Assembly (NCBI GenBank): GCA_904066235.2
Contig: CAJFCV020000004.1
Span: 8,866,001-8,930,000 of the forward strand
DNA from: Bursaphelenchus xylophilus
Taxonomy: Eukaryota; Nematoda; Chromadorea; Rhabditida; Aphelenchoididae
Reading direction: 5' to 3'
DNA: 64,000 nucleotides
This document shows, piece by piece, positions 21,688 to 34,828 of the stretch. A program made the translations under genes and the position numbers. The notes beneath the pieces were generated by a model. It was not told the origin of the DNA, ran no database searches, and was given only the letters and a program-made list of their open reading frames with translations. Position 1 is the stretch's first letter. Every line of letters begins with the position of its first letter.

Positions 21688-24600
21688 ACAGTTCCGGATA
21701 AACGGGGGTTTAATCTGCTGTGCGTAATGTATAATAATTCAATTTTATTGTCTGGAAATTGGCGGGGGTTTGGAGATAATTTGGACGAAAAGGGAATAGT
21801 GTAATTTTGAATTTGTAGGCCTGAAAAATTCAAAAAAGGTGGTAAAGTTGAGGAAAATCCAAAAGTAAAGTTTTCGTGGCAGGACCATATTTGTCGACTT
21901 TAAGGCAAAAAAATTTGTATACACCATTGCGGATTAGTGCCTAGCGGATATTAAAATAGCTTTGAATAGGCTTTGGGTAAAAACCGGGGAAATTTTCAGA
22001 GGGATTTCTGATATCAAAAATCGTCATGAATAACATCGGAAACCGTCTCAAACAGTAAACAGAAATTTTTATTTTGACTGTATTTGATACAAAGGCTCGT
22101 AACGTCTTATTTTAAAAATTTTTGGTCATTTCCCGCCCTTAGAACAGAATGCCAATTTTGGCGGGAATTTGAAATTTTGAATTTTTTAGTTGCAATTCTT
22201 TTGATTTTGAATGTCAAAAGACCCTGTCAAACAGGAAAGACGTCTTGTTTTTCCGCAATAGATTACTATTTACAATAAAAAATATTTTTCCTCACAATGT
22301 AAGCTGATTACTACCGTACACATTATAAGCTGATTACAGACATCAAAAACAACCTTGCTGCGGGGAAACATGTGGGCCAGTAAACTCCTTATCTTGCAGA
22401 CCGGGAGAATAACGGATTTCGCCAATTTGTTCGAGAAGTTTTGGGGGTCTAAGTGTGTTTACAAGTGGTTACTTTTAAGAGGGATTATTGGTTAGACGTC
22501 ATTCGACAGACAAACATGCTTTATTACTGTCATAAATACGAATTAATTAAAGCTGCTTTGGGTAGACCTTGGAGCTTAAATTTGAGACAACAAAATAAAC
22601 ATTGATTTTTTTGACATTCATAAAGTAAATTTATAAAAATTCGTCATAATGACACATTTTTTTTTTTTATTTAGAGTCAACGAGTAATGATAATTTGCTC
22701 AGAATTATTATGGCCTGCTGTTCATGGCAGATAGGCCAATAAACAGAAGTTGTTTCCAAATTTCCAGAAAACACGTCATGATGACATGTTTAATTTGAAT
22801 TGTCGTCTCAAAAGTAAAGTCAGTGAGGTCTTTGCAAGGGTCTCAGTGATCTATCGACATTTTTTTCGGCATTGTAAAATACGATCGAGTCGATAATTGC
22901 GTCATGATGACGGATTTTCTGGAAATGCACAGATTCTAAACTGACTGCTACAGTATAGAATTTTTTTCAATAAAAACAGTAGTAAATAATCCTTTTAGAT
23001 TTCCTACCAATCGCTTTTATTGCGTTGTCCTGCTTGCAGACAAACTACGCATATTACACTTGACAAAAAAGGTATTGTCTGTGATAAAAGCTGATCCCAA
23101 GACGTACATTTTTTATCTCCAAACGCCCAAATTTTCCGGATTATTTGTCCCTCAACGCAATCTTCCATAAGGAAACGATAAAACACCTTAAGATTATTCG
23201 GGACTAAATTAGAAAGTTCCCACTCAAAAAGTTAAGAATGGGCTGCGTTTGTGCGACTCTAATCACAAGCGATAATTGGAAAATGCCTCAGATTAGACTC
23301 TGATTAACGGAACCAGAGAGGAATAGCAGCTTAACAAAGCCGTCTTCGGATTTTACCTGATTATCGGATGTTACACCATGTATGTAGATATTGATCTCTA
23401 AAACAGTTTAAAGGTCCAAAAAAGTTAAATTTTCGGAAAATTGATGGGTAAAATGCGTGCGGCTTAGATCTAGGAGGCATGGTGGACAATTAGAGGACAA
23501 TAAAACTCAATTGTAATGAATTGTATAAAGGGATTAGCCATGAAATCCAATATACATGCATATTATCCATGATGACTTTTTTTGCATGGATGTTTGAGTG
23601 CGATTCAAGTGCTCGACTACTCGGAATTGAGCTCGTAATTCGATTAAAGATTATCAAACTAAATTTTCATTGTTTTAGGGAGTGAAAATGGCAATAGTAT
23701 TGAAAATTTGAGGATTAATCGAAAATTGAGAAAAAAAATAAAATTTGAATATTTAAATTTTGGATTGTCCGATTTTTTTCAAATTTGGTATAAATAGTTC
23801 ATTATGACTATGAATTTTTTAACGTCAAGTATTAGCCTTTGTGTTACAAAGGCAGCCGAGATAATCAGAAAAAATGAGAGACCAGTAAAAATGAAGAGAG
23901 CACAGAGAAAAAACGCTTTTATGTTTCCAGAGATCATACATATTCAAAGTAAACATTACACATTCATAAAGGGGATCTTCTCTCAATTCTCTATGCCCTT
24001 TTCAAAAGGGAACTCCTTGCTTTTCAATTTACAATTCATATTCTAATCCCTTTACACCCAAATCTTTGAATCCGACATTCATATTTAATATGTTTGCTTT
24101 TCGGAGAAGTTACAATCTTTGCAATATACAGTAAGGCAATAAAAATGTCATTTTATTGGCTTTGATGGCTTAAAAGGCTATAAAGATCAAGATGGCTGTA
24201 ATGTGCAACACTTATCTCCCACATAATTCTAACGGCATGGCATCAATCACAACCCCCTTGGGACCCGCAGTAGTCATGCTTGATGATAAAAACTGCCGGT
24301 TTTTTGGAACATGAAAATTCGAAAAATATGGGGGGAGGAAAAGCGGAATATTTATGGGGTCCACAGTGCCTTTCAGGAAAGAAAGTTATGTGGTTATGAA
24401 GATGTGCACGTAAAATTTGAAATTTAAAATTTTTAAACAACGTTAGCTGTTTTTTACAGAGCGAGAACACCGGAAGGATTACTGTAAAAACAGACCGACT
24501 ACAGTAAAAAGTATTTTAAATATTCAGCCTCAAAAATTTTACCAACAATTTTTATACCAACGGCTTGCAATTAAAAGGCATTTAAAAAACGTCCCCCTCC

Positions 24601-25184
24601 CACAAAAAAATTGGGCCCGCCAGCGTCCCAATCAGCCCTCTATAGAGCCCAATTCCGAGTAGCGGCCCGAATATTACACGTTATTTTCAATCCATTTTTT
24701 TCTGAATTCTTCTGACCCAAAGAAGCGCCGAAATTTGGAGCCCGAGGGGATCTGTTGGGACCGAAATTTATTGAAAAGGAACGAAAAAAATGGCCGACAC
24801 TGGAAAGGGTTTTTAAACGCTCCAAAACACCCCGCCAAATTGGATATACGATGTGATAAAGTAGCAGGAAAGGCGGAGTAGATTCAAGAGGTTATGTGGG
24901 CACTCTGGCAAATGAAACATACGAAAATAGAAGGAGGGGTGATTCGATTAATTTTGTATAGATTTTGTGGGGAAAACAAGCGTAGACAATGGAAGAAAAA
25001 AAGAGTTGCGATAAATATAGACCAACCATTGCACAACAGATCGCAATGACCAAGAAATTGTGGTTTTTATAAAAGTGTTTTGTTGTATGGAGGTTCATTT
25101 TGGCCCTAAAATGACTGGTAAGACCTTAGAAATTGTTCGTTAACAACAGGTTTTTTATATGGAAGTTTGTTGTAGAAATATCTA
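21688..25184. other. Gene-poor stretch
   Basis: No exon was supported. Three copies of the odd palindrome GTCATNATGAC lie at 22643, 22775 and 22901. GTAAAATACG is at 22874-22883. Weak family-A-like traces occur near 23850-24010. The remainder is AT-rich DNA without recognisable structure. Confidence 0.35.
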
Positions 25185-25560
25185 TAAAACAATCAAAACT
25201 TGTCTATAGCGAACAATTTCCGAAATCTTTAGAGTCAATTTTTGGAAAAAATAAATCTCTATACAACGAAACCTTTCCATAACGTATTCTTTTTTCTTAT
25301 CCTTTGTGATTTGCTGTACAGAGTTTTGACTGTATGAAATGTTTTTCAAATTTTGAATACTCGCTTTAACTGTGCCATTCATCAATATCGGAAAATTTAA
25401 GCCAGGTCCCAGCAAGCGCAATCGAGATAATACAAAATAACGAGATTTGGGCGATAGAGCAGGTAAAATGAGGAGAGTTGGGCAGAAGAAGAACCGATTT
25501 TTTCTAATAACTTTTTGAGCTCTAATTGCAAGCAAATAGGCTGATTTTTGTCTGAATCTT
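25185..25560 (-). mobile_element. Pogo-like fragment next to an inverted family-A fragment
   Basis: 25185-25340 contains CTATAGCGAACAATTTCCG, CTCTATACAACGAAACC and CTGTACAGAGTTTTGACTGT. The last, inverted, is the best-preserved pogo-like end in the window. 25380-25560 carries inverted family-A blocks (AAATGAGGAGAGTTGGGC, TCCCAGCAAGCGCAATCGAG). Confidence 0.45.
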
Positions 25561-26085
25561 GTACCCCTTCCAAACAGCCACTGATGCAAATACGTCACCT
25601 AATATTTGACGTAAAAAATAGAAATCTTTACGTATTCCCAAAAGACCAACTTACAGTAAATATTGCTCAAAGGCCTTTTAGAAATCCCTAAAGCTTTTTA
25701 CATACTACAATTGCACTTTAATTTCAATCCTTCAAAATTCCACCCACTTTCCGAATCGCGACGTCATCACCTTCTGTCGGCTTGACCTGAACTCCCTAAT
25801 CAGCAGAGCATTCCTTTATCTACGATGACATCTTCAATTTGCGTATATTCGAGGCCCAGTAGGACCTTCTTTGCGACCTTTTTCTATGTAAAAAAGTCGT
25901 TATTATGCATTCAAAACCTTTTAGGGACGGAACTCGAGGGTCAGTCGGACTTGACATTTGATATCTGACGAGAGAACCTACTGTGGAGTTTAAAATGTGC
26001 CGAAACATTAAAGGCGAAAAGGAAAAAAGTTGGGAATGTATTTATGTATTTAAAGGACAAAGCTCGTTGTCGCAGCTTCAGTCAC
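25561..26085. other. Intergenic, nothing identified
   Basis: No open frame with splice support and no inverted repeat of note. Confidence 0.3.
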
Positions 26086-26847
26086 AAAGAAAGTGCTTGA
26101 AGTGCAAAGCTCAAAAAGTTCGGATGAAACTTGGCACAAATTTAAAATAACTTTTTCTAACAATTTTATTGTCTTGTTAGTAGGGCTGTCAATTTGACAG
26201 AATTTTCCACAATGACGTCATTTTCGTCATTTTGGCTGAATGAAAAATGGTGATATAGGAAGCTGTCAAAGTCGAGTGTAACATAGACTATGATAAATGC
26301 CGTTAATGTTAGTCGTAAATTCTTACGGTTTTTTAACAAAAATCTACAAAAATTTTCCAAAAAGGTTCAATTTGACGGTCGAAATGACAAAACAATTTGA
26401 CATGACGAAAATGACGGTGATTTGGCATCGGGACTGAAACGTCAAGTTTACAGGTTAACAACCCTTGTAAGACATATTCAAAACTCCTAGCTTGCACTTT
26501 GCAGAAACGAGCGAGAATTTTCGATCAAAAATTGGAAAAATGTGACACTTTTTTCGCGAATTTTAGCATGAAAAGTTTTATGTCTATTTTTGCCATAGAG
26601 AATAATGTTTCCAAATCTTTTTCGTTTTTTAATACGCGAAACAAGCAAAGACATAGCCAAAAAATTTTTTTTTCTCTGGCCGCTCTCCGCGTTTTGCTTA
26701 CTCTCTTTGCCGCAAAAATTGTCGAATATCTCGACTACCCCTGCCAACTGCTAGCTAAAATTTTCAGGAATTGATATGTGACCTAGTCGCCAAATGTGTG
26801 CAAAATTTAAGAAAAATCTGAGCGTCGCACTTCGAGCACTACCCTTG
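26086..26847 (+). mobile_element. Family-A MITE split by a hAT-like insertion
   Basis: The left part ends at GGCACAAATTTAAAATAACT and the right part resumes with CTCCTAGCTTGCACTTTGC. When the 26181-26463 insert is skipped, the blocks follow each other as in other copies. The right end, TCTGAGCGTCGCACTTCGAG then CACTACCCTTG, is the best-preserved right terminus of the family in this window. It shows that the family has inverted ends matching GGGGAAGTACTCCAAGTGCG. Confidence 0.7.
26181..26463. mobile_element. hAT-like MITE nested in a family-A MITE
   Basis: Starts TAGGGCTGTCAATTTGACAG; the right end is an inverse approximation (GTTAACAACC). It is flanked by CTTGTTAG (26173-26180) and CTTGTAAG (26464-26471), an 8-bp duplication with one mismatch. 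The interior is rich in TGACG/CGTCA motifs. Confidence 0.55.
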
Positions 26848-27895
26848 ACAATTCAGACCAAATTCCACCCAAATCTGAGGGCCTCATCTCAACAATTCTT
26901 CCAATTGTGACCTCAAAATCTTATTTTATACCGATAAAATCCATCGCTACGGAATTCATAAGAGGCAGACTGTAATCTTCTTAATTACAGTCTCGCCTCT
27001 CCATTTTTCTAATTTGCTAAAGCAAAATACCAAAAAATGCATGGTTTTGAACTTTTAAAGCGTTTCAGCTGATCCGATTCCCAAAAAAGACGTCTTTCAA
27101 TATTTCTAATTCATCCTTGGGGCCAAATCTCCATTACAACCTCCTTAAACCCTGCCAAATCCTCAGACAACCCTTTGTTTTTTGCGCAATTCGCACGTAC
27201 ATCAAACTTAACTTGCCCTTTGCGTACACATATCTTTGGATATAATCCGCAAGGTTTCGCATGCAAAATTTCAAAAAACAGCCAAAAATATCGAGATTTT
27301 CGGCAATCATCCTCGCGATTACTGTGTTGTCCACGCCTAATCCGAGGCGCCGAATGACTCGGATTTGCGGGGAAATGTCAGAAACAGAAATCTGGAAAGG
27401 ACAAAAGCGGATTACTTGACGTATCTGGCATATGTTTGGAGGGGATTTACGCGGAAGTAAGAGTGTAAATAGTAATGAGAGATGAGAAAACGCCGTATTG
27501 TTAGGAAGGAGGGAAGGTATAAAGAGAGAGTGCAACTTTGGAAAACATGTTTACCATTACGCTAATAACTGAGGTATTCTGAGGGTTTGCAAGAAGAGAC
27601 TACGGTAATGAGGAGAGAAGATCAGAAAAAGGATTTATTGGGAGCGTTGTTGCAGCCTCGATATCTTTGCACTCACGTCGGGATAGGTGTAAGAAAAATA
27701 GAGGAAATTTTTGTTTCACGATTTGTAGGGAACGCCGAAGCATCCACCGATGTTGGCAAAAAAGAAAATGCATGAAATACGGAGATCGGTTAGAGCAAAA
27801 AACGTCATTTGTGTATGTCTGTAGAAAAATTATCCTTGGTGGCGGAAATACTAAAAAATTTTCATGAAAAAAAAACTCGAAAAAACAGTGTAATA
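26848..27895. other. Intergenic region without a supported gene
   Basis: A minus-strand open frame of about 130 codons spans 27134-27535, but it shows no motif and no convincing splice structure; see the rejected list. Confidence 0.3.
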
Positions 27896-28023
27896 GTCCG
27901 TCCGGAAAGTCGCTGGAATCGGCTACACGCACCGTGCAATAGGTTTTTTGGCTGTCGCTTATACCCTGCTTTTTTCGTACAGTGCAAACGCCAAAAATCA
28001 GCCCAGCGACTTTTCGGAAGGAC
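27896..28023. mobile_element. Small inverted-repeat MITE carrying GCACNGTGC
   Basis: Ends GTCCGTCCGGAAAGTCGCTGG and its inverse CAGCGACTTTTCGGAAGGAC, flanked by TA on both sides. It holds an exact palindrome at 27929-27937 and an imperfect one near 27979. The element at 37419-37606 belongs to the same family. Confidence 0.65.
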
Positions 28024-28070
28024 TAGTAATTTTTACCAAATTTTTACCAATCTTGACCCGTTTCTGCTTA

Positions 28071-28475
28071 CAGGGGAAGTACTCCAAGTGCGACGCTCAG
28101 ATTTTGATGAACCTTGGCACAAATTTAGAATAATTTTTTCTAAGATATATGCGAGAATCCTAGCTCGCGCTTTGCAGAAACAATCGAGATTTTTAGATCG
28201 AAAGTCGGCAAAAATTTAGTACTTTTTGCCGCATTTCGGCATGAAAAGTTTCTTGCCTATTTTTACCGTAAAGGATAATGTTTCTACAAAAAATCAAATT
28301 TTTCCGCACGAAACTGTTAAAGTCATGGCCAAAAAGCGTTTTTCTCTGACCGCCTCCACTTTTAGCGTTCTCTCTCGGTGGCAAAAATCGTTCGATATCT
28401 CGGCGGCGCCCGCAAAGCGCGAGCTAAAACTTTCAGGAATTGATATTTACTCCATACCCGACGTGTGTGCAGAAA
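28071..28475 (+). mobile_element. Family-A MITE, well-preserved copy
   Basis: Left end GGGGAAGTACTCCAAGTGCG, then GATGAACCTTGGCACAAATT, CTAGCTCGCGCTTTGCAGAA, GGCATGAAAAGTTTCTTGCC, GTTTTTCTCTGACCGCC and GATATCTCGGCGGCGCCC. Together with 1998-2374 it is the best guide to the family consensus. The right terminus is lost. Confidence 0.65.
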
Positions 28476-29924
28476 CGAAAACCGGCAAAATTTCAAATGA
28501 TAAAATAATTATTAGCACACATATAGAAAGTCACCATAATTTTACTCTTTTTTTTAGTAAAATTGATGAAGTAATTTTGCGGATGTTCCGTTTCCCAAGC
28601 CGTAAAATTTCCGCTTCTAGACGTACACGTTCCCCCAAAGTCCACATAGTGTTGGGTTATGTTGTGATCGTCTAGTAACATGCACTTTTGCGTCTTATTA
28701 CCCCCAAGAGTCCATAAATTGCTTTTAAAATATCATGTATAACCGATATACGAGCTCGAAGACAAAAAACAAGCTGTTTTTTGAACTTGTGATTACCGTA
28801 ATATGAGGAAAAACAGTAAAACAAAGATCTGATTTTATATTTCTACAGTACTCATACTGAAAAAAATAAAAAAAATGTTTAAACAAACAAGTAATGACAG
28901 AGTTAAGTCATCATAATTAATTCCCCCAATCCCCGGGGTTTCGATTAAAATCCAATAAAATTAATTACCAATTGTCATTCTCAACGTTTCGACCGCGATT
29001 TAATAAATACTCCCGAACAAGAAATTAATCGTTTCCCCAGGAAATATTTACCTTTTTCGGCTACAGTAAAGCTATGAGTACCATCGAATAGGGCAAGTAT
29101 AATATAGATTTAATCCGCATAAATCTGTCATCCTTTTGCACAGTCCAAATTCAGTGTATTCGTGGAACAACCGGATAAACATGCTATTTTTATTTGTTGG
29201 TTATCTAATCTCTGAGCAATTGCAAATAGCTGCAAATTGAATGCCAAAGAGCGAAGGTTGTTAAATGTAATTTTATGGAGATTTAGGAATGAAGGAAGTA
29301 AATAAAACATGAAAAACGTTGGAACAATACTTGGTATGGGTGGATAAAATTCATAGAAAAGCTGCGATGAAATACGATGATTTTGAAATTGAGTGTTGCC
29401 AGAAACTGCCTGTTTCTGAAGACTGATAAATGTCATATTTTCCCGACAAGTTGATAAAAGTCGGCGGGCTGAAATCGGCGAGACAGGCTCCGAGGAACAT
29501 GGTGACTTTATGTACTACAGTATCGCCGAACCGTACTTTCCGTACCAAACCACAGACCAAGCTTTTTCTTGCACACCGTACTCCATTTTCGGACACACCG
29601 GGAAAGACCGAAAAAACAACCGAAAAACGACCGAAAAAATAAACTCCAAGAATAAATCCAATAACTGTAGATGACACTTACTATGTATAACATATTTGAT
29701 ATCAAACAAAATGGGGTTGTCTGAGGATTCAGGGAAAAAAGGATTTTAAGATTTGGCCAAAAACTAAACTAAAAAGTTATAGCCAATTCAAATCGGGCCA
29801 CAAAGATGCCTCACCCTGTACACTGTACAACTTACGGCGTTTTGCACCGTGAAATAGGCTTTTTTGGGTTCTCCCTTGCACCCTGGCCTTTTCTGCACAA
29901 TTTAACAAAATATTTGAAATGCAA
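28476..29924. other. Intergenic, no supported gene
   Basis: AT-rich. A CAAGTATAATATA motif lies near 29094. The GC-moderate 29460-29640 stretch is open on both strands but has no recognisable motif. Confidence 0.3.
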
Positions 29925-30060
29925 CTTTAAGATTTTCTTTGAATTTGCAAACCCATTTTTACATTACAATTCCTGAGAATTTTGGCTTGCGCTTTGTAGG
30001 GACAACCAAGATATTCAACAAGTTTTTTTGACAAAAAATCGGTTAGAGAAATAAAATCTT
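29925..30060 (-). mobile_element. Inverted family-A fragment
   Basis: Contains the inverse of GCGCAAGCCAAAATTCTCAG and of GAATATCTTGGTTGTCCC, the right-hand landmarks of the family. Confidence 0.4.
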
Positions 30061-30175
30061 TGGTTATTCCATGTGCTGTCTTCTTAAATTTTACTAATGA
30101 CTTAAAAAGAGAGCGTATCCTTGCAACAATTTTGTTTTACTGCGAGTTCAACAAAAGATGACAGCAAGAGTAATA

Positions 30176-31072
30176 TTAGGGTGGTCCAAAAGTCTTTTCG
30201 TTTTTTCAGGTGTCTTTTTGTCCAATTGTTTTTGTACAAAATAAAGACTTTTAGATGAATGTATTATACATATTTTTAAAGGTCTTGAGCTGCTTTATCA
30301 TAATATATATTAAAAATTTTAATTCGTCTTTTATTTAAAATCTTTGAAGCTGTAGAAAAAACATGGAAAAATCGGAAATTCGTGTTTTTTTACGTTATTA
30401 CCGAAAACAAGGCTTCAAAGCAACTGCAGCAGCAAAGAAGATAAGCGAAGTTGAAGGCTACAATGTGGTCTCAGATCGTACTGCGCGATTGGTTCAAACG
30501 ATTCAACGACGGCGACACGGACCTCGAGGGCAAGACATCTTAAAAAACAATTTTGAAGGCGTAATTCACTTCGAGTTGGTTCCAAATGGTCGGACTAGCG
30601 ACGCAGACCTCTACTACGCTCCACTCGATCGAATGTATGCAGCGATTGGCAAAAAATATCCCGCTTTGATCAAACGAACCCGCGTACCCCTGCAACAAGA
30701 CAGCGCAAAACCTCGCACCGCCAAACAAACGAAGGAAAAAATCAAAACTCTCGACGCCATTGAACTTCTTCCAGATCCAGCGAATAGTCTGCACATTGTG
30801 TCACACGACTATCACCTTTTTCCCTCCATGGCACACTTTCTGCGTGGTCGTAGCCTCAATGATCTGCACGATGTCGAAAACGGGTGCCGCGAGTTTTTCG
30901 CCTCTAAGAACAAGGAGTGGTACCGCAGCGGGATCGAACAACTTGCCGATAGATGGGTTCAAGCCATAGATTCAAATGGCCTTTACTTCGAAACTTAACT
31001 AGTTTTCGTTTGTTGTAAAATTATGTTTAAAGTTTTAACAAAAAAAACGAAAAGACTTTTGGACCACCCTAA
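30176..31072 (+). mobile_element. Mariner element, internally deleted
   Basis: Inverted ends TTAGGGTGGTCCAAAAGTC match over about 30 bp and are flanked by TA on both sides. At 897 bp it is about 400 bp shorter than a full mariner, and the missing part lies inside the transposase. The two ends are almost identical to each other, so this copy is young compared with the other elements here. Confidence 0.9.
30363..30998 (+). pseudogene. Mariner transposase with internal deletion
   Basis: A 211-residue open frame. The N-terminus (about residues 1-37) is the first helix-turn-helix region of a mariner transposase (IRVFLRYYRKQGFKATAAAK). The frame then slips: the second DNA-binding motif, RDWFKRFNDGDTDLEGK, is present in another frame just downstream. 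After a deletion the original frame returns at GVIHFELVPNGRTSDADLYY. The C-terminal half retains QQDSAKPRTA, with the second catalytic aspartate, and DYHLFPSMAHFLRG, with the third. The segment holding the first catalytic aspartate is gone, so the D,D34D triad is incomplete and the protein cannot catalyse transposition. Confidence 0.85.
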
Positions 31073-33577
31073 TATAAAGCCTCCAAAAATCCAGCCTACC
31101 TCTCCGCCAGCCTTCGAATATAGCTGTTGTTCATGCTTTTCAAACTCAAGACGATTGTTTATCAAACAACACGTAGAGGCAATAAAACAAAAAACCTTCT
31201 GTAGTCCAGTATTTTCCAAAGGCCAGTTTCTGCCAACCAACAATATGCAATAACCTCCTTGAAACCTTATTAAAACTAATCTAATCTACATTTCCAGAAA
31301 AGCATAATGCGGTTATTTCTGGGTTCAAAGAGGGGCTAGTTATTATATAGTAGCCAATTAGGATAAATTAACTAAAAGGTTATGTTCAAAAAGAATTTAA
31401 TTTTAAACGTTTTTTGAGGGGGATTGGAACTGGCAACTTTATTAAAAAAAAGAAATGCGGAGGTTTTTGGTGCTATTAATGGAAATAGACCAAACATATA
31501 GGTCTCTCGATTCAGTAGGCAACATAATTTCTTCGTAACAATTTAGCCTTGCAAGTTCAGCCAAAATATCCTTAGGGCAAAAATAATATAGCAGTTGTCA
31601 TATTTATGTTTACATAAATTCACAAAATTTCCAATCTGTTTTCACCTAGACATAAGACGTCACCAAGCAAATATGGTCACAAAATCCCCTTCTTCCCTTC
31701 GAACTTCCACTTTCTCTCTAAAATTAATCTTTAATTACTCTTTAACTTGTCTTCCCGGGAAGACAAAATCAACACAAATTAGGGCCAGAGTTCCATGGAA
31801 TTGGGAAATTGCGTAATCCCGAGTGAATTTCTCTTCAAAAACAAACTCGATGTCTGCAGAAGAAGAGTTCAGTATTTACAGTATTTGTATACAGATTACA
31901 GGGAAGTGTGTGAACAAATGGACCCCGTGTGCAAATTGTGACTATGTAGAACTGATGAGATGAATGTCATGAAAAAATGAAAATTTTAGCTCGCTCTTTA
32001 ACGAAGTAACAACATTTTTTTAAAAGTTGGGCCCACAATTGCGGGCGACCACTTTGCGGGCAGCTGAAAAAACCACGAAGATTTTGCAGGTACGTTTGGA
32101 AATCAGCCAACATTTGCTTACAAGAGGAAATTCAATGATTGATTTGGCGGTTAGATGTTGCGAATTAAGCTTACCGTAAAATTAACCAGGAATTTTTACA
32201 ATTTTTTGAATAGAAACACCCATAGCTTTGATAGCGATGGATTTACTTATTAGTACCAGAGAGTTGCCAATGCAAAATTACTATTATACTACGTAGATTA
32301 CGAGCGCAAAGTCTTCTAATCACAAAATGTCCGATGCCCGCATAGTGGTTGCCGCAAGTGTCGCGACACGCATTTTTGAAGGTTCAGGAAACATTTCTTG
32401 AAAACAAGCTCCCATAACTACGAAAGGGGTGGATGAATTCAATAAATTCGTATACTTATCTGTACCCGAGAGTTTTCAATGCAAAATTTCTATCATAAAT
32501 TACGGTAGAAAAGCTGTAATTCTCGCCAGCAAAGTTGGGTGCCCATGTTCTCTGTCAGCGACAAAGATCGCTGAATATCTCGGCTGCACCTGCAAAGCAA
32601 TCTCTAAAATTTTCGGTAGTAAAAATTTGAGCTATTTAGGCCTTACAGACAAACTTTGATGAAAATAAAAACCTTGCACGTCGAGTACATTGCTCTTTCA
32701 AAAATTTGATGATCCATCCAAGAAAAACGTTGTAAAATACCGAATGTTTTCAACACTGCTCCCCGTTTTTCCTCAAAAAACTATCAGAAAGCCAAAAGAA
32801 GACCTCCCTCAAAACTTGGCGAAAACAACTTTCCAGACAAAACTTTTGGCCCAAGGTTTTGGCCAAATTGTGAATGAGTTTAAAAAAGGAATCTCGATAG
32901 ATGCCGCGCCGAAACATGAAAAGCACAAATTCGATTGTACTTGACAAACATAATAGAGTCAGACACGTCTTCACGACAAAAACATCGCCTCGGGCGATTT
33001 GGGGAGACAGATTTTTGAATTGTTTTGAATTTGGGGGTTACGATATTTATTGAATGATTTTTGAAAAGAAAATGAAAAAATGGATTGTGAAAAAATAGAT
33101 AAATGTAAAATACGTTGAGAACACCTGAAAGTCAAAAAAAATTTGATTATACGATATTAAAATTGCAAAAAGATGGGACTTTTTTTACTTTTTTCACTTT
33201 TTGATGACTAAACAGTACTACTACTATTAACGATTTTTTTGCCAAAACTAAAATTCAGAATCTTTTTTTTTCTACAGCTTTTATTTATAGCCCTAAATAA
33301 AATCTGGCTGGACACACTGAAAAAGAAAAATAAAAACGAAAGAAGAAAACAACTTTTCGAATAAAAATGATTTATTTTCCCCCGTTTTGTTATTTTGAAC
33401 GGCTTCAAATTTAATTATAAATATTCATTGGGCTCCACACAGCTTTCTTCATACTCTATTGTACTATTGGATGAATATATTTTATAATAAGCGAAGATGA
33501 TGATGAAGTGATTAAATTAGAGATGTGAATGCAATAAAAAAGAGGGCATACGAGTTCGTCGAGGGAAAATGAAATTA
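31073..33577. other. Gene-free stretch with one family-A copy
   Basis: Apart from the repeat at about 32085-32697 and GTAAAATACG at 33105-33114, nothing recognisable was seen. Confidence 0.3.
32085..32697 (+). mobile_element. Family-A MITE, diverged copy
   Basis: Right-hand landmarks are clear (GCCCATGTTCTCTGTCAGCG, GAATATCTCGGCTGCACC, TTGCACGTCGAGTACATTGC). The left part is eroded and its limit uncertain. Confidence 0.45.
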
Positions 33578-34826
33578 CAGGGTGCGCCAATAAAATCTGG
33601 ACTAATATTTTTGCTTGCCCTGCGGGCTGAAACAGTACGAGAACAAAGTGGGCGATTGTGTACACGTGTAATACGTCCAAGAAGCTATCTTTAAAGTTTC
33701 AGACAAAATAATCGTCTACGGGACTTGTTTTGCCATTATAAGTGCTTACAACTAAAGCGCCTGAAACACGGACCCCAAATTGGTCAAAAAATGGTTGCGC
33801 TATCTTTACCGTTTTATGCTATGGGCTAAAATTTACTTTTTCTGATAGAGCCCTGGTCGGTTTTTATACACTGAAATTGATCTTGCCTCATTATGACAAT
33901 TAGGCTTTTTACAGCTCGCCAAAGTTGGTTTAAAAACGGGCCCTTTTTCGCGAAAACTTCCGTTAAATCAATGATTTTTATGTAGAAGTTTCCCTGTGTG
34001 ATTCCAAACATGTTAAGCACCAGAACTACTTTTGTAAGGATAACCAGAGTCTGCCTAGTCGCCTTTCAAAGAGGATTTTTCTATCTGGTGCCTCTGGTGA
34101 TGAAATAGTGACCGTAATGGCATAATTTACTAAATGCTCGCTATTCGAGTGACCTTGGACTAGATATTTCTAAAAGTGATTTGGCTACATTAGCATGTAT
34201 CCAGTATACAACGCTATGTTGATTTTTACGCTTAAGGCCTTTCCAACTGGTTACAAACTGCCAAAACGTTTCAAGTCCCGAATGACCGTGCCTTGAATTC
34301 CCCCCATGAACTTTTATTTATGCAGAAACTGTCCCCTTGTATGTGCGGATTTTCTTTTACACTATAACAATTGTCTATGTATACACTCTGTAATCACGGA
34401 ATTTTGGAGCAAGACGGGCTATAACCTGGCGTTGAGATCCTTAAAAACATAAAAATCCAAATTTTTGGGCCTTTTCTTGTTTCCGCCACCAACGCCGCCA
34501 GATCGGCCGCCAACCATGATTCCGTTTGCTGTTACGAAGCTAACAGCACGTACTTTATATACAATAAATTTGAAGAACGTCAGTCCCCCCTAGCAGAAAT
34601 AATGGAGGAATTAATATCCCAGTCATCATCTGGAAAAAAAATTTCTGCACCTCCAAAAACTTTTGATTATTTTTTCGCTCTTGCAATAGGCACCGACCTG
34701 GGCATTACCGTTGCTGTACAGCACGGTTGTTACCCTTTCTAGAAGTGCTAAAAGTTTCCATTCGTAGGCCGTCCGAAAAAGGCTACATGGAATTTAGTTT
34801 AGTCCAGATTTTATTGGCGCACCCTG
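33578..34826. mobile_element. Tc1/mariner-type element with 28-bp inverted repeats
   Basis: Ends CAGGGTGCGCCAATAAAATC and its exact inverse continue to about 28 bp and are flanked by TA (33576-33577 and 34827-34828). At 1249 bp it is of full mariner size, but no frame long enough for a transposase is open and I could not find catalytic motifs, so it is decayed or non-autonomous. Confidence 0.8.
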
Positions 34827-34828
34827 TA

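Noticed and set aside
27134..27535. Minus-strand open frame of 134 codons
   Set aside because: No motif, unusual composition and no convincing acceptor or donor; chance frames of this size occur elsewhere in the window.
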